Shown: positions 1-9,371 of the stretch, one piece after another | Layout of the letters: the number at the start of each line of letters is the position of its first letter | Numbering within the stretch: position 1 is the first letter of the stretch | Source: Marinilactibacillus piezotolerans | Lineage (GTDB): Bacteria; Bacillota; Bacilli; Lactobacillales; Carnobacteriaceae_A | Assembly: GCF_900114235.1 (NCBI RefSeq) | Contig: NZ_FOSJ01000014.1 | Span: forward strand, 1-54,612 | Direction: 5' to 3' | Length of the DNA stretch: 54,612 nucleotides | Program-made: the position numbers and the translations under genes | The notes under the pieces: generated by a model | What the model was told of the DNA's origin: nothing | Database searches by the model: none | What the model saw: only the letters and a program-made list of their open reading frames with translations

Positions 1-162
1 TTCTTTTAAGTGAAGTAGTCGTTTAGCTAAATCAGAGAAACCAAAGGTATTCATTAGTTCTTTAACTAAGACCAAACCGGAATCACTAGATAAGCGTCCA
101 CCTGTATGCGAAATGGTAATGTTAGAATTGAATTTAATCTGTTTTTTGTGTAAGCTAGTCAT
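1..162 (-). CDS. IS1380-family transposase, N-terminal 54 codons only (partial)
   Basis: A DDE transposase that would move the surrounding insertion sequence. Only the N-terminus is visible. It starts at the ATG at 162-160, with AAGGAG (171-176) at good spacing, and reads MTSLHKKQIKFNSN followed by the S-S-D-S-G-L block. That block resembles the conserved N-terminal S-S-D-A-G motif of IS1380 transposases. The frame is open to the window edge, so this copy may be intact, but that cannot be judged here. It lies 340 bp upstream of opuAC and points away from it. Confidence 0.7.
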   Translation of the reverse strand, partial: MTSLHKKQIKFNSNITISHTGGRLSSDSGLVLVKELMNTFGFSDLAKRLLHLKE

Positions 163-319
163 TAGAAGAACTCCTTTTCTTATGGTTGGTTTCGACACCT
201 TTACTATATCAGAATGGAGTTCTTTTTTCATCACTTAACAGGTGAAACAATAAAAGTATCATAGTGCCTGCCATTAGGCAGTGTTTCCACGATTCAAGCA
301 AAAGTATGAATTATCTAGG
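1..319 (-). mobile_element. IS1380-family insertion sequence, left part cut by window edge
   Basis: The element is read on the minus strand, with its outer end at about 319. On the minus strand this end begins CCTAGATAATTCATAC, and the CCTAGAT start is the same as the terminal inverted repeat I remember for ISEcp1-type IS1380 elements. Inside the end lies a small hairpin (CTGCC, loop ATTA, GGCAG at 268-281), then a ribosome binding site and the transposase start at 162. The other end and any target-site duplication lie outside the window. The family call rests on the transposase N-terminus plus this end sequence. Confidence 0.7.
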
Positions 320-506
320 ATATAGATAAATTGATTAAATATAAAAAAGCTGTTTAGTCAAATATAAGAATTAAAATAGTAATATTTTCGATATACTAAG
401 GTAATTTACTTGTAAAAAATAATTAAATCAAGTAAAAAAGAATAGAGAGAAATTTTTCTGAATGTAGAATATTTTAAAACTTCATAAAAAGATAGGAGAC
501 AAAATA

Positions 507-1394
507 ATGAAGAATAAACTAATCGGTTTAATAGCTGCAGGTTCAGTTTCTGCAGTTCTTGCGGGATGCAGCGATAACGGAACGACTGAAGAGGCAAACG
601 TTGGAGAACAACTAGAGTATACGATAACAGGTATTGAGCCAGGAGCTGGGATTACTGGACAAGCAAGAGAAATGCTGGAATCTTATGATAATCTGGAAGG
701 CTGGGAATTACAAGAGAGCTCGACAGGTGGAATGATGACTGAATTAGATCAGGCCATTCAAAATGAAGAACCAATCGTAGTAACTGGATGGACACCTCAT
801 TGGATGTTTGAAAGATATGATCTGAAAATGCTGGAAGACCCTGAACTTGCTTTTGGTGAAGGAGATGACATTCATACGATAGCACGTGAAGGTTTAGAAC
901 AAGATATGCCAGAAGCATATGCGATTTTAGACGCTTTTGAATGGTCTGTTGAAGAAATGCAAGTAGTCATTGATGAAGGTCAAGATATTGAAATGGAAGA
1001 AGCTGCAGCAAACTGGGTAGAAGAAAACCAAGATCAAGTTGATGGGTGGCTTGAAGGGGTAGATCCTGTAGATGGGCAACCAATCGATATCATTTCCGTA
1101 CCTTGGGATTCAGAACGTGCATCTTCTAATGTAATACGTCTAGCGCTAGAACAACACGGATTTGATGTAACTGTAACAAATGTTGATCCTTCTATTCTGT
1201 TTCAGGCAGTTGGAAGTGGGGAAGCCGATGCGAGTGTAGCCCCGTGGTTGCCTAACACTCATGGCGCTTTTATGGATGAGTATGGTGACAGTATTGTGGA
1301 CTTAGGACCTAATGCTGAAGGTACAATGAATGCCCTGGTTGTGCCAGCTTATATGGAAATAGATTCAATAGAAGATTTGCCAGCAGCAGAATAA
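507..1394 (+). CDS. opuAC: Glycine betaine ABC transporter substrate-binding lipoprotein (OpuAC type)
   Basis: Extracytoplasmic receptor for glycine betaine or a related compatible solute, normally delivering it to OpuAA (ATPase) and OpuAB (permease) in osmoprotection. It has a lipoprotein signal with lipobox LAGC (Cys21) and a mature region of about 274 residues. The two lobes appear in the permuted order known from Bacillus subtilis OpuAC: the lobe with TGWTPHW comes first, then the lobe with PWDSE and APWLPN. Three tryptophans (W95, W200, W247) match the spacing of the family's betaine-binding Trp cage. AGGAG at 494-498 supports the ATG. The mature protein is very acidic, as is common in salt-tolerant organisms. 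No opuAA or opuAB is adjacent, so it is an orphan here, beside an IS element. Confidence 0.92.
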   Translation: MKNKLIGLIAAGSVSAVLAGCSDNGTTEEANVGEQLEYTITGIEPGAGITGQAREMLESYDNLEGWELQESSTGGMMTELDQAIQNEEPIVVTGWTPHWMFERYDLKMLEDPELAFGEGDDIHTIAREGLEQDMPEAYAILDAFEWSVEEMQVVIDEGQDIEMEEAAANWVEENQDQVDGWLEGVDPVDGQPIDIISVPWDSERASSNVIRLALEQHGFDVTVTNVDPSILFQAVGSGEADASVAPWLPNTHGAFMDEYGDSIVDLGPNAEGTMNALVVPAYMEIDSIEDLPAAE

Positions 1395-1435
1395 GACACT
1401 ATTTCCAAATAAATATTTTGATAAATCTGTAATTG

Positions 1436-1486
1436 AAAAGTGAGCATGTAAGTCCTTTAAAAAGGAATTTACTGCTCACTTTTTTA
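1436..1486 (+). terminator. Rho-independent terminator after opuAC
   Basis: The arm AAAAGTGAGCA (1436-1446) pairs with TGCTCACTTTTT (1473-1484). The stem can extend inwards through GTAA/TTAC and TCCTTT/AAAGGA, and a T-run follows. It ends the opuAC transcript. Confidence 0.85.
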
Positions 1487-1592
1487 CTACTATAATCAGA
1501 AATTTTGAATTAATTATTATAAAATAATTACAATTATTTTGAATAGTTATGCTATAGTTAAACTAAATAACAATTGTTTAGAGGTAGAGTAT

Positions 1593-3146
1593 ATGCATGC
1601 ACAATTACTTGTTTACATATCAATAATCGCAATTTCTGGAGTATTCAATTTATACCTGTTTGCTTATGTTTTTCATAAAAGGCATTTTTATAAAAGCATT
1701 TCTACTTATTTTCTAGCTTATATTTTTGCAATCATAATTTACTGTTTTGGTTCTGTCTTCAGCTTAATGTCCACTAATATTATAGAATTGAAGTTCTGGA
1801 CAGCAGTTATGTATCTGGGGTTGCCTTTTGCCTCACCTTTAGGGTTGCTTTTTGTTACAAAGTACTTAGCCATAAAGTTAAAACGAGGGTACATCATTTA
1901 TATGCTTACTATTCCAACTATTAGTAGTATTTTAGTGGCAACCAACGATATGCACCATCTTTATTATAGGAGGCTTGAAATTGATCCAGTGTTGGGAGCT
2001 CCGTATTTTCTTCAAGAAATTGGTATCTGGTATTTAGTACAAGGTATTTTAACTTTTGGCTGTATGTTAGCAGCGTTTATATTACTGGCTTCTCATTATA
2101 AAGAAATGTCAGAGCAATATAAGCCTCAGATTATTGCATTAATGTTCGGACATTTAGTTCCTATGTTTACTGGCTTTATTTATCTTCTTGGCCTGACCCC
2201 TAGAGGAATTGATCCGGTTCCTATGGTTATATGGATATCAAGTCTGCTTTGTTTATGGGCAATCAATTCTTCGCAATTATTCAAGATTATGCCGGTTGCT
2301 AAAGATGTTATTTTTAATAGCATTAATGATGCGGTGATGGTCTTAGATGAATCATTGAGACTAGTTGAAATCAATCAAGCCTGCAAAATTCAATTTCCGG
2401 GGGTCAACCACTCGATACTTGGAACAAATATTAATAAAATATGGAATGATCTGTTCAATATCCCATTTACTCTAAAAATAGGAATTACTGAAGCATCCAT
2501 TAAGTTAAATGAAGAAAAGGTCTACCAAGTTCGAATGTCTATGCTGGATCCGCTAAGAAATATAAATGGATACCTAGTTATTTTTACAGATATAACAGAA
2601 ATCAAAAGACTGCAAGCTTTACTAGAATATCAGGCTTATTATGATGAACTCACACAAATCTATAATCGACGTGCCTTTTTGCAGCAATGTGAGCTGGATC
2701 TTGCTGACTCTCAAAAAAAAGGAGCGCCCTTTGCAATTGTGTTAATGGATGTGGATCATTTCAAAAAAGTTAATGATATTTATGGACACCACATAGGAGA
2801 TCAGCTGCTTGAACACATAGTGACCATTTGTAAATTATATTTAACCAATGGAGAAGTCTTTGCAAGATATGGTGGAGAAGAATTTGTTTTTTCTCTTACT
2901 GACTATACGACTGCGAAAGCTGAAGCACTAGCTAATATGATACGTGATCATATTAAAAAAACACCTATGATCACTTCAGAAGGTGAGATTGGTATTACGC
3001 TTAGTTTAGGAATAGCTGAAGCAGAAAGAGGTGTGGGGGAGACAGTTTCCAGTTTATTAAATAAAGCTGATAAAGCTTTATACCAGGCAAAAAGAACGGG
3101 TAGAAATAAAGTAAACGTTTATTGTCAGGGAAATGTAGTAATTTAA
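1593..3146 (+). CDS. Membrane-bound diguanylate cyclase (7TM sensor, PAS, GGDEF)
   Basis: Predicted to make cyclic di-GMP from two GTP at the membrane. About 517 residues: seven hydrophobic helices in residues 1-215 (resembling the N-terminal 7TM module of some histidine kinases), a PAS-like segment at about 220-335, then a GGDEF domain at about 345-510 with an intact active loop RYGGEEF (near residue 427) and the substrate-binding stretch DVDHFKKVND. The allosteric I-site RxxD normally found five residues before GGEEF reads TNGE, so product feedback through that site is probably absent. I chose the ATG at 1593 because GAGGT (1581-1585) is well placed; an ATG at 1539 has no such site and would overlap a promoter-like stretch. 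No EAL phosphodiesterase is visible nearby. Confidence 0.9.
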   Translation: MHAQLLVYISIIAISGVFNLYLFAYVFHKRHFYKSISTYFLAYIFAIIIYCFGSVFSLMSTNIIELKFWTAVMYLGLPFASPLGLLFVTKYLAIKLKRGYIIYMLTIPTISSILVATNDMHHLYYRRLEIDPVLGAPYFLQEIGIWYLVQGILTFGCMLAAFILLASHYKEMSEQYKPQIIALMFGHLVPMFTGFIYLLGLTPRGIDPVPMVIWISSLLCLWAINSSQLFKIMPVAKDVIFNSINDAVMVLDESLRLVEINQACKIQFPGVNHSILGTNINKIWNDLFNIPFTLKIGITEASIKLNEEKVYQVRMSMLDPLRNINGYLVIFTDITEIKRLQALLEYQAYYDELTQIYNRRAFLQQCELDLADSQKKGAPFAIVLMDVDHFKKVNDIYGHHIGDQLLEHIVTICKLYLTNGEVFARYGGEEFVFSLTDYTTAKAEALANMIRDHIKKTPMITSEGEIGITLSLGIAEAERGVGETVSSLLNKADKALYQAKRTGRNKVNVYCQGNVVI

Positions 3147-3222
3147 TTCATCTTGTTTGGAAAAATGACTCTATCAGAATAAGATAGAATTATGACAAGT
3201 TTAAAAAGGATGAATAACTAAC

Positions 3223-4215
3223 ATGAGATGGATATTTTACATTATTGGTTTTGCAATAATTTTACTTACTATAATTGACTTGGTATGGACTACTTTATGG
3301 GTAGATGGTGGAGCAGGTCCCTTATCCAAAAGAGTAGCAGAGACGCTTTGGAAAATTTTTGATAAACTTGGTAAAAAAAATAGTAAGTTCTATGATTTTA
3401 CTGGACCAATTACATTGGTGAGTACATTATTATCCTGGTCGCTGATGATTTGGATAGGGTTTGCGCTCTTTTTTAATGGAGATGTAAATTCAATTACTAA
3501 TACTTCCAATCCAGATGCTCCAGTTTTCTGGTATGAGCGATTTTATTTCACCGGATTTACACTTTTTACTTTAGGTATTGGGGATTATGCCCCTGCAATA
3601 GGATTCTGGCAGATCGTAACCACATTAAATTCAGCGGCTGGCATATTATTTTTGACTTTGTGTGCATCTTATATTATCTCCGTAGTAGATGCAGTGGTCC
3701 AAAAGCGTTCCTTGGCAACGAGTATAACAAGCTTAGGTATTAAAAGTACTGATATTATAGCAAAAACATGGAATGGTCAGGATTTTCACAATATAGACTT
3801 AGTATTAGTTGATATTTCATCAAAGATTAGTTCATTGACACAACAACATCATGCTTACCCACTGCTTCATTTTTATCATAGTAGAAAAGCTGATGAATCT
3901 GCTTCCGTGGCGATAGCCTCTCTAGAAGACACACTCACCATATTGCTTTATGGAATGAAGGAAGAAAATTTAGCTAATACATTACTTATCAAAAGTGCAA
4001 AATCCAGTATTGGAACGTATTTAGAATCTTTAACAGAGGCATTTGTGGATGCTGCTGATGAAGTACCGGATGTACCTGATTTTTCACCGTTAATTAAACA
4101 AGAGTTACCATTAGTTTCGGACCATGAACTAGAAATAATTTTTAAAGAGCATATAGAAGTTAGAAAAAAACTGTTAGGTGCGGTTCGAGTTGATCATCAA
4201 AAATGGCCGAAATAG
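3223..4215 (+). CDS. Two-TM potassium channel family protein
   Basis: Probable K+-type ion channel subunit of the plasma membrane. It has an N-terminal hydrophobic helix (residues 1-26), a second at about 66-86, a pore loop with the selectivity-filter-like motif TLGIGDYAP (about 117-125), and a closing helix (about 130-152). About 180 hydrophilic residues follow and presumably lie in the cytoplasm. The filter is TLGIGD rather than classical TVGYGD, so K+ selectivity is likely but not certain. No RCK/TrkA-N nucleotide-binding motif was recognised in the tail. It lies 76 bp after the diguanylate cyclase with no terminator between, so the two may be co-transcribed. Confidence 0.82.
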   Translation: MRWIFYIIGFAIILLTIIDLVWTTLWVDGGAGPLSKRVAETLWKIFDKLGKKNSKFYDFTGPITLVSTLLSWSLMIWIGFALFFNGDVNSITNTSNPDAPVFWYERFYFTGFTLFTLGIGDYAPAIGFWQIVTTLNSAAGILFLTLCASYIISVVDAVVQKRSLATSITSLGIKSTDIIAKTWNGQDFHNIDLVLVDISSKISSLTQQHHAYPLLHFYHSRKADESASVAIASLEDTLTILLYGMKEENLANTLLIKSAKSSIGTYLESLTEAFVDAADEVPDVPDFSPLIKQELPLVSDHELEIIFKEHIEVRKKLLGAVRVDHQKWPK

Positions 4216-4230
4216 GACGGATTATTTAAG

Positions 4231-4266
4231 AAAAGCTATGCTTCATTTTGAAGCACAGCTTTTTAT
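4231..4266. terminator. Bidirectional terminator between channel and hydrolase genes
   Basis: AAAAGCT-A-TGCTTCA pairs with the matching arm of AAGCACAGCTTTTT, with T-runs on both strands. It can serve the plus-strand channel gene and the convergent minus-strand hydrolase gene. Confidence 0.85.
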
Positions 4267-4267
4267 T

Positions 4268-5221
4268 TTAAACTTGTGTGTCTACAGAGATATATTTTTT
4301 TAAAAAAGTTGAAACGACATGACGATATTTATCCTTATTCATTACATACGCGTATGCATGTTTAGCTCCAGGAACGATGTATAATTCTTTTGGAGAAGCA
4401 TTTGCTTCGTATAAATCATACACCATACTTGTCGGAACGAAGTCATCATCTTCTCCATGAATGAACAATGTAGGGGTCTGATTTTTTTTGACTTGTTCCA
4501 GGGAACTTGCTTCTTCAAACCAATAGCCAGCTTTAAGTTTTGTAATCAAGCTAGTGATTTGAACGAGCGGAAACTTAGGTAATTTATACATTGTTTTTAG
4601 CTGATACGTGATTTCTTCTTCTACGGAGCTGAATCCGCAATCTTCAACAATAGCTTTAACTTGTTCCGGAAGCACTTCTCCACTAACGTTTAAAACAGTC
4701 GCGCCTCCCATGCTGATACCGAATAAAACTATTTCGCAATTTTCACCATATTTGTCAATGACCTGGTTAATCCATTGGAGATAATCCATGCGCTCGTGCC
4801 AACCGAACCCGATATAGTTACCGTCACTGGTACCATGACCTCTAGCATCAGCTACCAATATATTGAATTTCAGATCGTGAAACAGCTTTGCAAATGGGGC
4901 CATATCTCTTAAGCTGCCATTATACCCATGGGCAATTAGTGCTACTTTATTAGTTGCTTTTGGTGCCGGAATATAAATTCCATTAATTTTCAAACCATCT
5001 GTTGAGGTTATTTCAGTTATTTCACGTTCAACTTGGCTATACCATCTTTTTTCTTCTGCCCAAGGATCGTCTGGAGAGATTTGTTCATAATTGACCACTT
5101 CTAAAAAATCTTTTTCATTATTTGAAACAGCTGTTTTATAAAAGTAATGACCGGCTAAGGCTAAACCGCCTAAAGCTGCTCCAATTCCACCTAAAACGGA
5201 TAATGCAAGTTTTTGTTTCAT
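4268..5221 (-). CDS. Membrane-anchored alpha/beta hydrolase
   Basis: Serine hydrolase of the alpha/beta fold, similar to the YqkD/BEM46-type family; the substrate is unknown. An N-terminal hydrophobic helix (about residues 5-28) probably anchors it, with the catalytic domain outside. Visible motifs are the oxyanion-region AHGYNGS, the nucleophile elbow GISMGG (Ser near 170), an acidic residue in HGEDDDFVP (about 255) and His in GAKHAY (about 287). I start it at the ATG at 5221, preceded by TAGGAG at normal spacing; an upstream in-frame Met at 5266 has no ribosome binding site. 317 residues. It appears to be transcribed alone. Confidence 0.88.
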   Translation of the reverse strand: MKQKLALSVLGGIGAALGGLALAGHYFYKTAVSNNEKDFLEVVNYEQISPDDPWAEEKRWYSQVEREITEITSTDGLKINGIYIPAPKATNKVALIAHGYNGSLRDMAPFAKLFHDLKFNILVADARGHGTSDGNYIGFGWHERMDYLQWINQVIDKYGENCEIVLFGISMGGATVLNVSGEVLPEQVKAIVEDCGFSSVEEEITYQLKTMYKLPKFPLVQITSLITKLKAGYWFEEASSLEQVKKNQTPTLFIHGEDDDFVPTSMVYDLYEANASPKELYIVPGAKHAYAYVMNKDKYRHVVSTFLKKYISVDTQV

Positions 5222-5482
5222 ATATTCGGCTCCTAAACTTAAAAGTATTCTATCATATCGTATCATAAATTCTGTAAAAATAAGAATAGAACTATCATCA
5301 AAAAATGGGACAGTAATAAGCTTTTTTATAAATAAATGTTTGGCAAGTCAATAAAACTGATATTACTTAGAAGAACCAAATATTAGTAATGAATGATTTA
5401 AAAATAGTTAAAAATTACTGATTTTTTAGTCAAAAAATATACAGTAAAAGCAGCTTTATAATATTAAATTTACTATTTAATA

Positions 5483-5917
5483 CTATAAGATTTCTCTGAA
5501 TACTGCTCGGAATTTTTCTCGATCTTCTTGGGTAAAAGCTTTAGGACCTTTGGTGCGTTGACCATTTTTCCTTGCTATAGCACTTAAGTGTCTCGTCTGA
5601 AGCAGCTGATCAATATTGTCAGAAGAATACTGGAATCCTTTATGATGCAAAACAAGGCATCCTTTTGGTAACAATAAAGAAGCTAAACCATAGTCTTGTG
5701 TAATGACAATATCTCCAGTTTTTGCGAGCTGTACAATTTTGAAATCGGCTGAATCCGCGCCTTGTTCTACATAAACAGTTTCTACATATTCTGGATATTC
5801 TTGCAGAGAAAAATGAGCAATACTAGAGACGAGTACAACTGAAATATCTTTTCCTTGAACTTCCTCTATGACGATATCTTTTATGGGACTGGCATCTGCA
5901 TCAATTAAAATTTTCAT
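5483..5917 (-). CDS. YaiI/YqxD family protein (DUF188)
   Basis: A 144-residue protein of the conserved YaiI/YqxD family. The fold is PIN-like and the biological role is not established. The family N-terminus is seen as [14 protein letters not shown], with further conserved pieces DSADFKIVQ and [11 protein letters not shown] (acidic residues that would sit in a PIN-like site) and a basic tail around [19 protein letters not shown] lies upstream of the ATG. It is flanked on the upstream side by a divergent HD-domain gene and is probably monocistronic. The family assignment is firm; function should not be inferred beyond it. Confidence 0.9.
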   Translation of the reverse strand: MKILIDADASPIKDIVIEEVQGKDISVVLVSSIAHFSLQEYPEYVETVYVEQGADSADFKIVQLAKTGDIVITQDYGLASLLLPKGCLVLHHKGFQYSSDNIDQLLQTRHLSAIARKNGQRTKGPKAFTQEDREKFRAVFREIL

Positions 5918-6048
5918 TGATAAATCCTTTCTATGAGCTTAGAAGACCTAGTTAAGGCTGCTACTAAGCAAATTACATCCATTTTTAACAGTGTAGCATA
6001 AAATGTGGTAGACTATTAGAAATAGTAGCATAGAAAGAAGGAATATAT

Positions 6049-6699
6049 ATGAATGAGGAAATCATTCTAAGTGCCGCTGAAATGGTTCGGGAAAAATTAA
6101 AAGATGAAGGTTCTGGACATGACTGGTTTCATATTGAACGTGTATGGAAAAATGCAATAAAAATCGGTCAGTCAGAAAAAGTAGACATGTTCGTTGTGCA
6201 ATTAGCTGCTTTGATGCATGACTTGGCAGATGATAAAGTTGTTTCTAGTGAAGAAGATGGAATTTCTGAGATAAATTATTGGTTAGAAGGCGAAGGCGTG
6301 CCATCTGCGGTTACCGAGAAAGTATTGATGATTATTCAGAATATATCTTATAAAGGTGGAAATGGACAAAACTTGGAATCACTAGAAGCCAAAGTCGTGC
6401 AAGATGCAGACCGCCTGGATGCTATTGGTGCAATTGGAATTGCTAGAGCTTTTACGTATGCCGGCAGTAAGGGACAACCAATATTCGATCCGCGATATGA
6501 AGTACGTGAAGAAATGACGAAAGAAGAATATAGAAATGGAAAAACGAGCACAATCCATCATTTTTATGAAAAGTTGTTAAAGTTAAAAAACTTGATGAAT
6601 ACAGAAACTGCTATAAAAATGGCTCAAGAACGACATCAATTCATGGAACAATACTTGGAAGAATTCTTTAAAGAGTATATGTTAGAAGAAGATGAATAA
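6049..6699 (+). CDS. HD-domain phosphohydrolase (YpgQ/YedJ-like)
   Basis: Metal-dependent HD-superfamily hydrolase, probably acting on nucleotides or another phosphorylated metabolite. The metal-binding set is visible: GHDWFHIERV (His near 24), MHDLADD (the HD pair near 57), and a later Asp in QDADRLDAIG (about 123). At 216 residues it matches the YpgQ/YedJ group, for which (d)NTP pyrophosphohydrolase activity has been reported in B. subtilis; transferring that activity here is inference. AGAAGGA precedes the ATG. It has its own terminator. Confidence 0.86.
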   Translation: MNEEIILSAAEMVREKLKDEGSGHDWFHIERVWKNAIKIGQSEKVDMFVVQLAALMHDLADDKVVSSEEDGISEINYWLEGEGVPSAVTEKVLMIIQNISYKGGNGQNLESLEAKVVQDADRLDAIGAIGIARAFTYAGSKGQPIFDPRYEVREEMTKEEYRNGKTSTIHHFYEKLLKLKNLMNTETAIKMAQERHQFMEQYLEEFFKEYMLEEDE

Positions 6700-6706
6700 A
6701 TTGATG

Positions 6707-6754
6707 AAAAAAGGAAAACCTTTACCTCGGAGGGTATTGGTCTTCCTTTTTTGC
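6707..6754. terminator. Terminator between HD gene and M20 dipeptidase gene
   Basis: AAAAAGGAA-AACC pairs with GGT-CTTCCTTTTT around an inner ACCTC/GAGG stem. A and T runs on either side make it usable by both convergent genes. Confidence 0.82.
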
Positions 6755-6762
6755 TATTAAAT

Positions 6763-8136
6763 TTAAATCTGTTCTCCTAAATGTAGTATCGCAACACAGG
6801 TTGTCTGAATGCCGTTTAAATATTCTTTAATACCAATATTTTCATTAGGTGCGTGATTATCTTCATCAACATTGGCATAAGGAACTGTCAATGAAGGGAT
6901 TTTTAAAATATCTGTAAAAACATACATTGGACCTGTTCCACCAAGAGCAGGTAAGACGACGGGCAGTTTATTGTGAGAAATTTCAACTGCTCGAATAACT
7001 TTTTGGACGATATCTAAGTGCATAGGTGTTCTAGATGGTTTTACACCACCCAAATAATCTAAAGTGATTGTACTCGCTGAGTTAAAATGTTCTACGTGCT
7101 CTAAAATGTTTTGGAAAATCAAATCAGGGTCCTGATCGGCTGCTAGCCGCATATCGATTTTAACTTTAGCTTCACTAGGGATAATGGTTTTAGTTCCTTC
7201 ACCAGTATAGCCACTTCCGAATCCAGCAATATTGAATGTAGGAGAGAGACAGAGTTTTTTATAATATTCTTCAGCAGGTATATCCATTTTGTGCATTCCT
7301 ATTACTTGAGCAGTAGCTTCTGGATCAAAGGGTAAAGTGCGGATATGGTTTAACTCTTCCTCGGTAGGCGTTAAAATATCATTATAAAAATCTTTAATCA
7401 AAACTCGGCCCTTATCATCTACCATTGTACGAATTAGATTAATCAGATCCATTGCGGGATTTGGTGCTATATTTCCTTTATTTCCCGAATGATTGTCTTT
7501 GATAGCGCCCTGAGCTTTTAATTCAATATAAAGGAGCCCGCGATTTCCTAAAGTTACAGAAGGCTGATCTTTACCTTCCATGGGTCCATCGGCAGTGTAA
7601 GCAATATCAGCTGCAAGAAGTTCTTTATGATTTTCTATAAAAGGAGCAAGATTGATGCTGCCTTTTTCTTCTTCGCCTTCGAATAAAAATTTTACATTGA
7701 TTGGTAATTTACCATAAAGATCTAGTAAAGACTTAACCGCTAATACATGGGCAATTAATTGACCTTTATTATCTCCCGTTCCACGACCGTAGATTTTCCC
7801 GTCGTGAATCGTTGGTTCAAATGGATCTGATTTCCATAACTCCAATGGTTCTGGAGGTTGTACGTCATAATGTCCATAAAATAATACAGTTAGTTTGTTG
7901 TCTGGATGTAAAACTTCTCCATATACAACAGGATATCCCTCAGTATCAAGAATCTTAGTATCAATTCCAGCATCTTTCATCATAGTAACTAACAAATCAG
8001 CACATTCTAAAACTCCCCTGTTTTGTGCACTGATACTTGGTTGACGAATAAGTTTAAATAGAGACTCCATATGAAACTCTTTTTCTTTATCCAGTTTCTC
8101 CCTGACTTTCATAAATTCAATCATTGATTCTTTCAT
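6763..8136 (-). CDS. M20-family dipeptidase (cytosolic zinc metallopeptidase)
   Basis: Two-zinc exopeptidase that probably cleaves dipeptides inside the cell. The M20 metal and catalytic signature is present: GHYDVQPP (metal His and catalytic Asp, near 85), GRGTGDNKGQ (bridging Asp), EGEEEKGS (general base and metal Glu) and a C-terminal HAPNEN (last metal His). The lid dimerisation domain lies between. At 457 residues it fits the CNDP-like/DapE-related dipeptidases. The ATG at 8136 is chosen because AAGGGGG lies seven bases upstream; longer in-frame starts overlap that site. A second, different M20 enzyme occurs at 49224. Confidence 0.9.
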   Translation of the reverse strand: MKESMIEFMKVREKLDKEKEFHMESLFKLIRQPSISAQNRGVLECADLLVTMMKDAGIDTKILDTEGYPVVYGEVLHPDNKLTVLFYGHYDVQPPEPLELWKSDPFEPTIHDGKIYGRGTGDNKGQLIAHVLAVKSLLDLYGKLPINVKFLFEGEEEKGSINLAPFIENHKELLAADIAYTADGPMEGKDQPSVTLGNRGLLYIELKAQGAIKDNHSGNKGNIAPNPAMDLINLIRTMVDDKGRVLIKDFYNDILTPTEEELNHIRTLPFDPEATAQVIGMHKMDIPAEEYYKKLCLSPTFNIAGFGSGYTGEGTKTIIPSEAKVKIDMRLAADQDPDLIFQNILEHVEHFNSASTITLDYLGGVKPSRTPMHLDIVQKVIRAVEISHNKLPVVLPALGGTGPMYVFTDILKIPSLTVPYANVDEDNHAPNENIGIKEYLNGIQTTCVAILHLGEQI

Positions 8137-8259
8137 TTTCATTCCCCCTTGGAATATAGTATACACAATTTTGGAATAATATACATAAAAATGTCGGATT
8201 TAAATAATAAAAATGTTTTCCTGGACTTTAAAAAGCTATGTAAGGATGCTAAAGCTAAT

Positions 8260-9195
8260 TTAAAATTCTGGAAATTTTCTTTCATCTGGAATTGTTTCAT
8301 GTGGAACTTTTGAAATATACTTTTCAAAATTATAAAGATAAGGGGTTTGCTCTTGGTTTAATTTTTTACTATAAAAAAGAAGACTTATAACAGCAACGAG
8401 GAAAAACATTACAAATAAAGTAGCATATATATTAATGTCATTAATTATATCTTGTTTAGGTAAAAACAATTCTGTATAGCCCCGTTCAAGTATTGCTTTA
8501 TTTGGAATCAGTGTAGGCAGAATAATAAAAAAGTTATAAAAAGAATGTACAAGAATTGGATAGATTATTTTTTTAGTTTTGATATAGATAACAGCACATA
8601 AAATCCCCATTAATAATTGCGGGAGTAATAATGAGCCAATATGAATCCCCATAAATAAAAGTGAACTGAACAAAACCCCTTTTACATTTCCATATTTTTC
8701 AGACCATTTATTCAATACGAACCCTCGAAAGAAAATTTCTTCTACTATCGGAGCTGCTATAACAGCTACTGGGAAATAATATAAGAGAGAAGGTCCTGTA
8801 GGATCTAAACCTTCAAAGTTCATATTCATAAAAGGAGTAATGAATTCGTCAGGGGAAATAAAAGAAATAATAATACGAAGGATAAAGAAAATAAAAAAGT
8901 AACCAGTCCCAGCAATAAGAAGAGTCAATATCCCTATAGGAATAAGCTTTTTCTTGTCCGGATGTCCTCGTCCTGTAATTGCTAAAGAAGAGATATTCTG
9001 TTTATCAATTTGACTTAGTGTAATTTTATAAATGAGGTAGTAAAGCGTTAACGAGCCAGTGAGACTAATAATTTCAGAATATTGAAATGGAAAAATGAAC
9101 AAAAATATCCCACTGATAAGTTCAACTACAAGTGAAGTTAAAATAACTCTCCAGACGATCGACCAAATAGAGGCCTGCTTAAATGTTTCTTCCAT
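8260..9195 (-). CDS. CPBP-family intramembrane protease (Abi/CAAX-like)
   Basis: Multi-pass membrane protein with the glutamate protease signature EEIFFRG (near residue 150), a following His in MGIHIGS and a third conserved segment with HSFYNF. These are the ABI/CAAX-protease (PF02517) motifs. In Gram-positives such proteins serve in bacteriocin self-immunity or in processing membrane proteins; the substrate here is unknown and no bacteriocin gene is visible. About 311 residues and roughly eight hydrophobic helices. The start at 9195 follows GGAGGG with rather long spacing (about 12 bases), so the start is less certain than the family. Confidence 0.85.
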   Translation of the reverse strand: MEETFKQASIWSIVWRVILTSLVVELISGIFLFIFPFQYSEIISLTGSLTLYYLIYKITLSQIDKQNISSLAITGRGHPDKKKLIPIGILTLLIAGTGYFFIFFILRIIISFISPDEFITPFMNMNFEGLDPTGPSLLYYFPVAVIAAPIVEEIFFRGFVLNKWSEKYGNVKGVLFSSLLFMGIHIGSLLLPQLLMGILCAVIYIKTKKIIYPILVHSFYNFFIILPTLIPNKAILERGYTELFLPKQDIINDINIYATLFVMFFLVAVISLLFYSKKLNQEQTPYLYNFEKYISKVPHETIPDERKFPEF

Positions 9196-9371
9196 GAATA
9201 AATGGATCCCTCCGATATTTATCAGATGTGTATATTTATTTAGTAATATTACTAAATGTATCATAGTTTGAACTTAGAATGTAGAGATATGTTATAGATT
9301 GTTTGAAGAATACTGTTTTAAAGAAACGTGTGTGATAAAATAGTTTTAATCATAGTCTTGGGGGTACATAG

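Noticed and set aside
1539-1592. Longer N-terminus for the diguanylate cyclase
   Set aside because: The ATG at 1539 has no ribosome binding site and lies in a promoter-like AT-rich stretch; GAGGT before 1593 is much better.
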